Below are positions 24,760 through 35,792 of a stretch of DNA of 64,000 nucleotides, piece after piece (positions within the stretch are counted from its first letter, which is position 1; each line of letters begins with the position of its first letter). The translations under genes and the position numbers were made by a program. The stretch covers positions 21,769,343 to 21,833,342 of the forward strand of contig CM072810.1 in NCBI GenBank assembly GCA_037013495.1. The letters are read 5' to 3'. The notes below the pieces were generated by a model, which saw only the letters and a program-made list of their open reading frames with translations, searched no databases and was not told the DNA's origin. This DNA comes from Hippophae tibetana. Taxonomy: Eukaryota; Streptophyta; Magnoliopsida; Rosales; Elaeagnaceae.

Positions 24760-25480
24760 AATAATGTTTGGCATTTAGTGCCTAGGCCTAAAGATAAAAA
24801 AACATCATACGAACTAAATGGGTGTTTAAAAATAAATCTTATGAATATGATGTTATGATTAGAAACAATGCAAGAGTAGTTGCACAAATATATAAACAAG
24901 TTGAAGTAATTGATTTTAATGACACATTTGCTCCTATAGCTAGGTTAGAATCAATTAGGATTTTACTTAAAATTGTATGTTTTATGAAATTCAAACTCTT
25001 TCAAATGGATTTAAAGTCTACCTTCTTGAATGGATTACTTAGTGAAGAGCTTGGTATGAGAGACTAACAACTTCTCTTTTGAACAATGGATTTGTTCAAG
25101 GGAGATTTGACGAGACTCTTTTTATTAAAAAGACCAAAAAAAGATATATTCATAGCTCAAATATATGTCGATGACATAATCTTTTGGTCAGCATCCAATT
25201 CTCTTGTTGATGTTTTTTGAACATAATGACCAGTGAAGTTGAAATGTCTATGATGGGTGAGCTCACATATTTCATGATTTACAAATTAAAGAATTTAAAA
25301 ATGGAATCTTTATTTCTCAAACCAAGTATGCATGTGATTTAGTGCCAAGATTTCAATGGATTTGTCATGTAATAGCATTGATCAAATTCTATATAGAATC
25401 ATGATAGGAAGCTTACTGTACCACACAACAAGTAGACTTGATACTTTTTTAAATGTTGGTATTTGTGTACGTTATCAATT
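24760..25480 (+). pseudogene. Copia reverse transcriptase
   Basis: The reading gives NVWHLVPRPKDKK, WVFKNK, RVVAQIYKQVEVIDFNDTFAPIARLESIRILL and LFQMDLKSTFLNG (24822-25067), the first half of a copia RT. At about 25150-25180 IYVDDIIFWS gives the YVDD active-site motif in another frame. Internal stops at 25065 and later, plus shifts, make it inactive. Confidence 0.9.
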
Positions 25481-26051
25481 AGATTCTTAAGAATCACACA
25501 TTGACTATGTCAAAAGGATCATTAGGCACATCTCTTGAACCAAAAACTTTGGTATTTGGTTTGTTAATGATACTACATGTGAAATTAGTGGATACATAGA
25601 TGCAGACTGGATAAGAAATCAAGATGTAAGAAAAAACACTTTAGGTGGATGCTTCTATATTGGGAACAATCTTGTTTCATTGCACATCAATAAACAAAAC
25701 TATATTTCATTATCTACTACAAAAGCAGAATACATTATTGTTGGAAGCTTCTACACACAATTTCGGTCGATGAAGAATATGCTTCGTGAATATATCTTTG
25801 AACAAGGTACAATTCCCCTTTACTATGATAACATTAGTACTATATGTATCTCTAAAAATCTAGCTCTACATTATTGAACAAAACATATAGACATTAGACA
25901 TCATTACATTAGGGAACTAGTAGAAGATAAAGTTGTACCCCTAGAGTTTGTGCCTACTGAAGGGAAATTAATTGATTTATTCACTAAGGCAATTGATACT
26001 CAAATATTTGAATCTCTCATAAGTGCCTTAAGAATCTGTAATATTGATTAA
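25481..26051 (+). pseudogene. Copia RNase H
   Basis: The text FVNDTTCEISGYIDADWIRN, then TLGGCFYIGNNLVSLHINKQ and NYISLSTTKAEYI (25680-25877), then IDIRHHYIREL and LIDLFTKAI, is a nearly complete copia RNase H domain with the DADW and TKAEY motifs. One stop at 25875-25877 splits it. It ends at a stop near 26050. Confidence 0.9.
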
Positions 26052-27392
26052 AATTCCATAGTATTTTTTTCATTATTTCTTAGAATATATATATATATAT
26101 AAAGGAAGTAGACTTGCTTTAACTTGACATGAGCACTACATACTACTCACATACTTTTGACTACATATTTAACAACTCGAAACGGTGACTTTGCACTTAC
26201 ATATCTTATGCATCTAGTGATTGATGTCAACATGATCCTATTCAGACACTCACTGGACACATATTTATGTCATGCATGAAATTTATAATTGATTATGTAA
26301 GTATTTAGGGACTTGGATAAACTTGACTGCTAGAATTGTGTTTGACCTCTCTCTTACACTTTATAAAATGTTGTTATATAGAAACACCTAGTTTTGAAAT
26401 GGCTACCTACTGTGATGTGTGAAGCTACTACAGTGAGCGGAACCTCACAATTGATGTGAAAGTCATCATTCTAGGTTTTTGGTTTGTACATAATTCCTTA
26501 AAAATAACATTATTAGAGGAAAGAGAAAAATAATACAAAATTAATTGCATGCATAAAAAGAAAGAACCAAAAATGGTTATATAAAAATAAAATAAGTAAC
26601 CAATCCCAAAAAATACAAGAGGGAAATACAAAACAAAAAAATATTAATTAAAGTTCTCTCTTAGTTAGTAAAATTTTATTTTATGCAAGTTTGAGTTCAA
26701 CCGCAATTCTTTCATGATTGGTAATACTTTTTATTTAAACGTTTTATAACTAATCATAAATAGACTAATTGACATACTAGTGTTGTTCCAAAAACTCAAC
26801 TCACTTGTGGTGACTCAGGTTTGTGTGTATGCTTACATATGTTTATGTTGTTAATGACTAGTTATACCCTGAACATAAATTATTTTTTCTTATTTGTGTG
26901 TAATGTTGTATCATGTTTAGATTAATCTGCTACCCACTGCTAAAAAGAAATATTTCCATATCTACTTTGTATATTATAGCCATGTTTGTGACTATGTTTA
27001 TTCATATGACAAAAGGGGGAGAAAATTGGTATAAAAATATTGAAATTTAATTGAAACATCAAAAAAGAAGGGGATAGTTAATTTAGAGGGATATTTTTAT
27101 TTTTGAATTATTTTGAATTTTAATTGAGATATCTTCATATCAGGGGAGTTGTTTTTAATTTTCATCATTTGTTTAATCCTCTTTTAAACATCCTTCACTT
27201 TTTCTATTGTTAGATACATTGAACTATTGTGAACAATGAGTCATTCGGGACAAGTGTTTTACTTGTTGGTATTTTTTTAGTGTAAACAAGAGTTATCAAA
27301 ATACAAGCAAATATGTTTCACAGGATAATAGGATAGTTCCGCTATGTAGCAAGTGCGAGGTTTTGTCACACGAATATTCAAAATAAGGATAT
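26052..27392. other. Copia 3' untranslated region
   Basis: No protein is recognisable. It holds a short AT microsatellite (about 26086-26100) and the purine tract acaaaagggggagaaaattg at 27007-27026, which resembles the polypurine tract of large copia elements although it lies about 370 bp before the LTR. Confidence 0.45.
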
Positions 27393-28710
27393 TGTAAGGT
27401 TTATGAGTATTGGCAATATTTGAGAACAAAATATTTGTATGTAATATTAGTTTCTAGGTGTGTCTTTCATGAATATTTTCAAGTTGAACAAATTATCGAG
27501 CCTCACATAGGAACATTGTTCAAATAGGTTACTTGATCGATTGAGTTGTGACTAGATTGATCGAGCTTAATTAAAATTGGCTAAATTAATTTTTAATATG
27601 ATTAGATCAATTGAAGCATTAACTCGATTGATTGAAATTAATGACTAGATCAATCCACTTATTTCTAAATTAATTAATTTTTTCACTAGATTGATTGAAG
27701 TATTCATTGTCGATCGATCGAGCTTGACTAGATCAATCGAGCAGCCATAATCAATCAATTAGGCTAAATATAGATTGATCGATTAGTTAGGTTTTCACTT
27801 TTAACCTAGTTTTTACTTGAGATAGTTAATATTTTTACTATATTGTCCTTATCTTTTTAAGCTCTTCTAAATACTTTTAAGGATAGTTTTGTAATTAATC
27901 TTTGACCTTGGATTCCTACTCATACTATCTAATCATACCATTGGTTTGCAATTATGTTAACTATATTTAAGCATTCTTTTTACATCTTAATATCTTTCTC
28001 ATTATTTTGCAAAAGATTCTCGAGTAGGATTTTTCATTGAGTTAATTTATTAAATATTTATGGTTATGTTTGATGAGTTAACAAGCCTACAATATATGTG
28101 ATACTATGCTTTTAACTAATTTTTCTAGGGTTTCTAATTGATTTTGTTTTATCTGTCGATCCATTAAATCATCTAGTTAGGATAATTCAATGTTAAATCT
28201 TCCCTAGGACACACATATGTAGTTGTATTATTATGCCCATCTTTTAGGTACTGGTTGATTGAGTTTGATTGCTTATGTGACTCAAGTTATCAAAATGTTG
28301 GTCTGGATTCAAACACCTTTCTTGTATAGGTATGATGAAAGAAACCACTTGTAAGTAGATTACTTGGGGACTTTATCTTGGTAAGTAGTATAAGACCTAG
28401 CCTTGTAATTGGACCTTATTTTTCATAGTGAATAGTTAGGTGGTCCGATAGATCAGTGGTTTTTCTCTTAGGTTATTGGTATGACCTTAGTTGTTTCCAC
28501 CTAAAAATCTCGCGTCTCAATCTTCATATTTCCACTTTATTTTATTTACACATGATTACATTCCTAGTCATCTGTCAAAATTTTAATTTGTCATAATTTT
28601 GCTGGTTATCTATCCACCCTATCTAGCCAATTAGGTCCATAACTAAAAAAGAAACTATCATCGCTGACTATCTATTCACCCCTTTAACTAATTAGATTCG
28701 TAACTAAATA
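27393..28710 (+). repeat. 3' LTR of copia element L5
   Basis: It starts TGTAAGGTTTATGAG and aligns to 21560-22562 and 50778-52084. GATC-rich words recur at 27530-27790. The right end is placed near 28710, where viral reading resumes. A duplication could not be fixed, because both flanks contain similar aaaatagaa sequence. Confidence 0.8.
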
Positions 28711-29270
28711 AAAAAAATTCAAAATAGAAAAGATGATGTATTAGAAATGATCCATGAAAAATTAGGATATCAGAAATTAAAATTCACAATGTACCTTAGG
28801 TTTGCCATTAATATTAAGTTTAGCCTATGAATTTGAAAGTGAAGGTTTAATGAAAGAAGGAAATCATCCACTTTCAGTACAATACATAGTAGGACATTCA
28901 TTAAAAAACACCCATAATATTTCAATATATGGATAAAATTAATTCATAGAAATAAACAAAACTTTCCAAGAAATTGGACAAATAATAAAACTAGAAATAT
29001 TAACAAATTTTAAAATACTAGAAGAATAAAACTTAAATGTTAAAGGAAAATCTCTCATACTAACAAGAAGTAATGTAACAAGAAATAGTATTGTGTCAAG
29101 GTCTATGTTAATAGATCCTGAAGTAGAAACCTTTAACAAAGAAAGAGTGGTCATAGATCTAAACCAAAAAGTTAAAATAATTAAAATAATTGTCCATGAT
29201 ATAATATTTGGAAGAAAATAAATCATTGTCATCCCAATAGTTTTCAAAAACAAACTATAAAATATAGAAT
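28711..29270 (+). pseudogene. Endogenous pararetrovirus: movement-protein region, right part
   Basis: The plus strand continues the viral reading with LEMIHEKLGYQKLKF near 28740-28780, then EGNHPLSVQYIVGHSL and NTHNISIYG around 28860-28930, and a downstream block SLILTRSNVTRNS near 29050. These fit the second half of a caulimovirid movement protein. Stops are frequent. The left part lies at 21040-21559 on the other side of the copia element. Confidence 0.55.
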
Positions 29271-31110
29271 TAGATTTTGATGAAAGCCGGCCTAATAGAC
29301 ATATAAAAAACCAAATAAATAAAGAAAGTTTTCATTATTTTAGTAAAAGAAATTTATATAGCATAAGATTCAAACATTAAGTCCTTACAACACATAAATG
29401 AGTCACAAAGAGAATTCCTAAAAGAAATAAGAGAATATGGTTATAATAGAAAAATACAACAAAAAAAGACATAAAATATTTATAGCATTAAGAACAGATA
29501 TAAAGAACCAACTAGAAGATCGGATGCATTGATACCTAGGAATGAGAAAGAAAGAATGAGAAAAAACCCAAAGATGAAGAAGAAGCTATAATCCCGGCTT
29601 AATGGAATATAGAAAAAGAATTAGAAGAATAGTTTATGAACCTTAAAAATAGGGAGAACGGAAAATTAATTAGTTTGTTAACCTTAACTTATGGAGAATT
29701 AGGAAGACATTATGATTAAAATATTTGTACAAACAAAGAGGAAGATGATATGACAATAATAACTGAAACTGATTCTGAACCATAAAATATAATCCCAAAA
29801 AATCATATGAAACAAATTTTGTTACCGGTTTCTTACCAAGAAGAAACATCTTACCTATATAGAGAAGAAAGAAATAGACAATGGCCATAAGAACCTAACC
29901 TTCCTTATAGAAGAAAACAATAACCCAAAATAGAAGAATGATTACATTGGAAAACTTGAGGTAGTATCCCACCAGAATTCAAACTTCATAAAAATTACAT
30001 ATCTGATCTTTTAGATTAAGATTGTATAAGGGATAGGAAAAGAAGCTTACATAAATGGTCTAGTGGTATGAATGTAATTATACAAACTTCTCCAACTACA
30101 CAATCAAACCCTTAAACATATAGAGTCTTATTAGCTCATAAAATGATAGAAATATTAAAATTTGGTTTACAAATTTAATAGAACAACAACATTTACATAT
30201 GCAAGGGAATACTCCCACAGGTAGAGAATACTTAGGAACTGCAGTAAATGAATTATACAAGGAATTTATTAGAGAAGACAAAGGTAGACATATCACTGAA
30301 TCTAGTGAAAATAAAATTGAGGAAACCAAATGGTATTTAACAAAAATGAAAATATTTGACATGTTTTATATACTCTTTTTATTTGTAAATATGAAATGTA
30401 TTATCATAAATTACTACCCTCTAAGTAAAAAAAATTATAAGGACTTTTTTCTTCTTCCAGAAATTACATAAAACTATAATAAAGTGATGGAATAAAAGAA
30501 AAATGGCAACTACACCAAACATCTTAGAAGGAAGAACAAGAAGCCTTAAAAATTGGATGATCATTAAATGTCAAGAAAGATAAGAATATAAACAAATAAG
30601 AGGAAATAGTAAGATATGTTGTGATATAAGAGATTTTAGAATGTTAGGAAAATATAGATGTAACATAAGATCTTACAAAAAAAGTATAAGAAATATAAAA
30701 AAAATACAAAATACTCCAAAAATATAAATTTAGAAAATAGAACTTTCCAAAATATAAGGGAAGGTATAACAAAGAACCTTATAAAAAATATACTTTAGAA
30801 GAAAAAGGTATAAGCCACTAGAGAACAAAAAATATTGACCACAAGGGAAAAAGAAATGCAGGTGTTGCATTTGTAATGAGGAAAAACATTATGCTAATAA
30901 ATTCCCTAATAGACTTCCACATAAAAATGAATTTTTACAAAAAGCAAAAATCTTAGAAGAAGCTTTTAAAATGAAATTAGAACCAATTGAAGAATCAAAT
31001 ATAAATTATACTTATAGTATTTATCTACTGGAAGAAATTGATAAAAAATAATTAACTCAAAATATGAATATTCAGAATACTCTTCATCAGAAAATGAATT
31101 ATTTGTATAT
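29271..31110 (+). pseudogene. Endogenous pararetrovirus: capsid-protein region
   Basis: A long decayed stretch ends in a zinc-finger motif at about 30857-30910 reading [18 protein letters not shown]. This is the C-X-C-X2-C-X4-H-X4-C finger of caulimovirid coat proteins with the last cysteine changed to phenylalanine. Upstream a basic stretch and a conserved-looking segment (30180-30360, NTPTGREYLGTAVNELYKEF) fit the coat-protein core. Stops occur throughout. Confidence 0.65.
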
Positions 31111-31510
31111 TATTACAAATCCAAAAAGTACTTATATTAAGGTAGGATTGATATTAAAAGTTAGACAAGTTATCAAATACATGCATATGTAGATACATGA
31201 GCTAGTATGTGTGTAGCTAGTAAATATGTTTTCCCACATGAACTTTAGAAACAAGCCCCAAAAGATTTAATTGTAAGAATTGTTAACAATACTACGATAA
31301 ATCTTAATAAAGTCTTAAAGGATACATACATAATGATAGGAGAGAAATTTCATATTCCTACAAGATACCAACAAGAAATAAGAGTTTTTTTATTAATAGA
31401 AAATAATTTCCTAAACTTATATCAACTTTTTACATAATATTTAGACAAAATAAGTCTTACAACACTAGATGTTGAAACCATTTACGTATCAAACATAAGA
31501 AAATATTTGA
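31111..31510 (+). pseudogene. Endogenous pararetrovirus: aspartic protease region
   Basis: The reading near 31170-31260 gives HAYVDT, a stop, then ASMCVASKYVFP, which is the D-T-G-A-S catalytic site with its glycine codon changed to TGA (31198-31200). It lies between the coat-protein finger and the reverse transcriptase, as in caulimovirid polyproteins. Confidence 0.7.
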
Positions 31511-31689
31511 CTATATCAAACCTAACTTTTATACATCATAAAAAGAAAAAAAAACGTGGTAAGATAGACACAAAGTAGAAACAAATATCTTATTTAGAAA
31601 ACATTTCATTAGATTAAAAGAAAAACAAAACTCTTTTCTTAATAAAATACAAGAAGATAAGCCTTAACATGTATTAGAAAATTATTAAA

Positions 31690-32290
31690 AAAAGTAAGCT
31701 CAAAAAATCCATTAGATCCAAACTTCAACAAATCTAAAATGATTGCTAACATAAAACTAAGAGACCCTAACAAATTCATTAGAGTAAAACCTATGATTTA
31801 TACTCCAGATGAAAGGATTGAATTTGAAAAAAAATCAAGAACTTTTGAAACTAAAAGTCATAATATCAATTAATTCACCTCACTCTAGCCCAACATTCTT
31901 AGTTAAAAAAGAAGAGGAAAAAAGAGAATGATAATAAAATTCAAAGCATTGAATAAAAAAACCATTTATGATGGATACTTTATTCCAAATAAAGAAGAAT
32001 TATTATCATTAATAAAAAGAAAGAAACATTTCTCAAGTTTTGAGTGCAAAAGTCGATTTTGGCAAATAAGATTGGATGAGGAATCAAAAAAACTAATAGT
32101 ATTTAGTTGCCCTCAAGGTCAATTCCAATGAACTGTTGAATCATTCGGATTAAAACAAGCTATAGGTATCTTTCAAAGATACATGGACACCATCTATAAC
32201 AAATTACAAAATATTTGTTGTGTTTACATAGATGATATTTTAGTTTTCAATAATGAAGTAAACAAATATTATTTATATATATTATTAATA
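31690..32290 (+). pseudogene. Endogenous pararetrovirus: reverse transcriptase
   Basis: The open piece 31928-32131 holds KFKALNKKTIYDGYFIPNKE, LLSLIKRKKHFSSFECKS and FWQIRLDEESKKL, closely resembling caulimovirid RT (not LTR-retrotransposon RT). A TGA stop at 32129-32131 breaks it. The active-site YIDD is at 32225-32236 and is followed by a frameshift. The RT type, the lack of LTRs of its own and the neighbouring domains identify a pararetrovirus. Assignment to the florendovirus/petuvirus side is inference. Confidence 0.85.
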
Positions 32291-32379
32291 TTCTACAAGA
32301 ATACATGAAAGAATGCATTATACTTTCTGAGAAGAAAATAGTAATTCTTCAGTAAAAAAATTGGCCAAATTTATACCAT

Positions 32380-32770
32380 CTAGGTCCAGATGATAAAATG
32401 ATAATTGAAATAGATGTTTCATATGAATATTGGGAAGCAATTTTGAAAGCAAAAGTAGATGACAAAGATGAATATCTTTGTAGATATACACCTGGATATT
32501 TCCATGGTCCATAATTAAATTATCACATTAATGAAAAGGAATACTTAGATATCAAAAAAACTATTAAAAATTTACAATATATGTAATAAGTTCTAGATTC
32601 ATTGTCAAAACTAATAACAAGAAGGTGATTGCAAACAAGAAAGATTAGTTAGATAGCAACATTGGTATAATCACTATAATTTTGATGTACAAAATATTCC
32701 AGGAAATAAAAATAGTTTAGTAGATGTCCTTAGAAGATAATTAGCACCTTTAATTATTTTTGTTCTTATA
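32380..32770 (+). pseudogene. Endogenous pararetrovirus: RNase H region
   Basis: Around 32390-32560 the reading gives MIIEIDVSYEYWEAIL, CRYTPGYF and NYHINEKEYL, which match the beginning and middle of a caulimovirid RNase H. The usual DAS after the first acidic residue reads DVS. Between RT and this segment about 100 bases look rearranged (inverted or deleted spacing). Stops break the frame. Confidence 0.75.
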
Positions 32771-33742
32771 GGAATGGAACATTTTGATATCAAAATCAAG
32801 ATAAGAAAAAGTAGATAAGAATTATTCAGGAACAACTTGAGGTTTTTTAACTAAAGTAGTCTTTTGGAGACAAAAATTAAAAAGGAAGAACTTAACAATT
32901 CAAAACAACCATTAGAGTCCAAAAAATTGTAAAGAGAAATCCCCATCAGAGATTCATGCTATGAAAGGTAGAAATTTTGAAGAAGGAATTCAAAAATGAA
33001 GGAAAAACCTTACAGTTTAAAAGAAAGTAATATCTTTGAAAAAAAAAAGCTCAGGCTCCATAAGTAGAAAAAGAAGACCAAAAAAAGACTTATGTTGTTT
33101 ATAATGATCCAAAATCAAGAATTTACAACAAATGGCGTAAAGCAAGTAAAACTATTATCTGATTTAGTTAAATAACTCACAAAGTTTTCACTAATAAAAT
33201 AGAAGTTGACAGTTATGTCAACTATAGAATACCAAAAGTAATAACTGAATATACATTTAAAAAATATTTTGCAACATCGCAACAACAACTATCGCTACCA
33301 AATAGATTGAAGACCTAAGGAAAGATATTAAGACCATCGGTATTATTCAAAGAAACACCTCTCATAGAAACATCCCCTAAGAATACATTGATCATTGAAG
33401 ATGAAAAAGACCAATACAAGAATTTAAGTAAACCACAATGGTCAAGTCTCTATAACTTAGTCAAAAAATCTGACGAAGAACATATCAAAGATATGAAATT
33501 TTACACCACAAAAAAAGAATTTCTACAAGCTAAAAATTTAATACTTATGAAGAAACTGGTCCAATTTTTATTTATAAAGCTTTCCATACATGTTTAATCG
33601 AGAATATATATCTAGGAATTAATTTAAATGAATGGAATTATTTTTCTAAAAATTTCAAGAAGGCTATCAAGAACTTCAGGAAAAAGATTAGAGTAAGCAA
33701 CAAATCTATCTATCTCATATTTTTTAATTCACTTATGGACTA
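32771..33742 (+). pseudogene. Endogenous pararetrovirus: C-terminal region with a Cauli_VI-like domain
   Basis: At about 33090-33190 the reading gives TYVVYNDPKSRIYNKW, followed by a region with HKVF. This resembles the small Cauli_VI / RNase H1 N-terminal fold found in caulimovirid transactivator or polyprotein ends. A charged open piece follows (33388-33597), and recognisable reading continues to a stop at about 33742 (NIYLGINLNEWNYF). No promoter or polyadenylation signal could be fixed. Confidence 0.5.
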
Positions 33743-34190
33743 GAATGAAGAAGGTTGAGTTAGTCCCTGTCATTTTATCAATTTAGGGAATTCCAACACT
33801 AATATAGAAGTTCCAAAACTAAGGGTCATTCATCCCCACGAACCCAAAAACCCCCTTCATAGTCCCTTTTTTTTATTTTCACTCAAAAATCCATCAAAAT
33901 CACTCATTTTGTTCTTAATTCACTTAAAATTGATTTCTAATCACTTTTTTAGCATCAATCCATACAAAAAAAATCTGATTTGAGAAGAAATCGCTACAAC
34001 CCAATTTTTCCATTTTCTCTCATTTTCTCACCAAAAAAACACCTTTTCTGAGTTTGATTTTGCAATTTCTTCCAACAACATTTCATTGATCTGTAGTCTA
34101 CATTTTCTAGGGAAAAATTATCAATTTGGTTAATTTTTAGCCAAGGGGGTATTATCATCTTTTTTTATTTTGTGCTCGGTTTCTGAAATG
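33743..34190. other. No gene seen (pyrimidine-rich leader-like stretch)
   Basis: A C/T-rich and A-tract sequence with no coding potential. It could be the untranslated leader of the decayed frame that follows. Confidence 0.3.
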
Positions 34191-34830
34191 CCTACAAGAC
34201 GACATGAACTTCCTTTCGGTGCACCTGTTCACCATTTATCCCAACAATGGGACGATGAATTCAAATTGAGGTATAGAAATACTTTATCTAAGTGTCACGT
34301 ATAGCTTGAACGTGGCATTACCTAGGTCAAATTTTACAAAATTGGGATAACCTGAACTATTAATGCTCTTGGTTGACAATCACTATTTACACTCTCTAAA
34401 TTATGTTGCACAACCCTAGTTCACGAATTTTATGCAAATATTGATTCAAGAGTTCATAACTCAAGGCCAATAATTACAAATTTTTTATCCAAAATAAAAT
34501 TGTTCATATCTTGACTTAAAGAATCAACATGTTTTTCTCTATCACGAACACCAGGGATTTTGATTTTTACCTAGACCAATATGTCACTCCCAATGAAGAT
34601 CTATTGACTAAACTTTTTAGTACACCCAATCTCAATCATAATACCAAACAATTGTACATTTTAGATGAATTTACTCCCTTCTATTAGGTTTTAAATAAAA
34701 TAGTATGCACTAACCAAATGTCATCCAAGTACTCATCTAAGATCGGATAACTACATGCTAAGATTTATACTATCTTGGATAAGGAATAGCATTTAACATA
34801 AGTACAATAATTTAGAACGAAAATAATAAA
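34191..34830 (+). pseudogene. Possible 'putative plant transposon protein' domain fragment
   Basis: From an ATG at about 34188 the reading gives MPTRRHELPFGAPVHHLSQQ, then in pieces LERGIT, TTLVHEFYANI and RPIITNFLSKI. The LVxEFYANL-type phrase is a hallmark of the plant transposon-associated domain (Pfam Transposase_32-like) found near gypsy-type elements. Several stops are present. The match rests on short phrases only. Confidence 0.35.
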
Positions 34831-35792
34831 TCAATCCCATATAATTAACCCAAATATCAGGCTTACATAAATGTATTTTTTACAAATTTCCCATTTGTAT
34901 TATTACTTGGTTAAATGATAAAAAAATTCACAACCATCATTAGCTACTTCGACGGGCCGAGGAAGGAAACATCAATATGTTTAATTTAATTTATTTAATA
35001 GATTAGTTTTTTATATAAATAATGCTTGAAATTTTGGTAATATTGTAGGTTCTTTTATAATTCAATTCGAGGACAATTTTATAATTTAATTCGGGAATAA
35101 ATTTAACAAAAACCGTTCCCACCTATAGATGTGCCCATTACTAATTTCAACCTACCAAAATTAATTGAGAGTTCTATTTAGAAAGAAAGGAAAAAAAACA
35201 TCAAAGGTTTCCACCCCATTTAACCCCGTTAAGGCAAATACCATTATAATTACGTTGAGAATTAAGATAACGCGGTCATGTGTCACAGAAGAGGGATGTA
35301 ATTCGAAGTGCTTCAGAATCTTTGTTTGTACTTCTATTGAAAGTGATTTAAGACGAAAGCAACTAAAAATTTAAAAATAAATGTGTTTTTGTTAGCAAAC
35401 ACAAAATGTGCATCTTGAGCCCCTGAAAGAGTTTGAAAAAAAATTTCTTGTTTGGAGTTGAAAAGTTTTCTTTTACTATCACAAGCATTTTTACCGATTC
35501 CCAAAAGAATAAATAAACCAGACCTTAATTGCCAAAAAATCTTAAATTACATAATCTTAAATTAGATATTTTACCGATTCCCAATTTTTTCTTGTTTGGA
35601 GTTGAAAAGTTTTATTGAAGTTACTAGAAAGGAAGAAAAACCTGCGCCAATGTGACAGTCTGACAGGGGATTCATGAAAATTTCCTCCCAGAAGAATTCG
35701 AAACCTACATCAAAACGAACAAAAAGAAAACTGAAAATGAAGTCATGTCTGTTTACATCACAATCGAATCTTTAAGATATATCATGGCTGGC
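34831..35792. other. Intergenic region and probable 3' flank of the TCX gene
   Basis: No coding region is recognisable. The phrase ttcttgtttggagttgaaaa occurs at 35445 and again at 35589, each near another shared phrase (ttttaccgattccca), which marks a local duplication of about 145 bp. The last ~150 bases are probably the 3' UTR of the minus-strand gene. Confidence 0.4.

Larger units (their letters stand above)
21560..28710 (+). mobile_element. Ty1/copia element (family L5), degenerate, ~7.1 kb
   Basis: Direct LTRs lie at 21560-22562 (3' end lost) and 27393-28710. Between them the order is gag zinc-knuckle remnant, protease, integrase, reverse transcriptase and RNase H, which is the copia order. 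The 5' LTR passes abruptly into Gag-end sequence, so the primer site and most of gag are deleted. The element carries many stops and is not functional. It lies inside the movement-protein region of the endogenous pararetrovirus and is therefore younger than that integration. Confidence 0.85.

Noticed and set aside
29670-30362. Minus-strand hydrophobic frames that could suggest membrane proteins
   Set aside because: They are complements of A-rich decayed pararetrovirus coding DNA; the plus strand carries the recognisable motifs.
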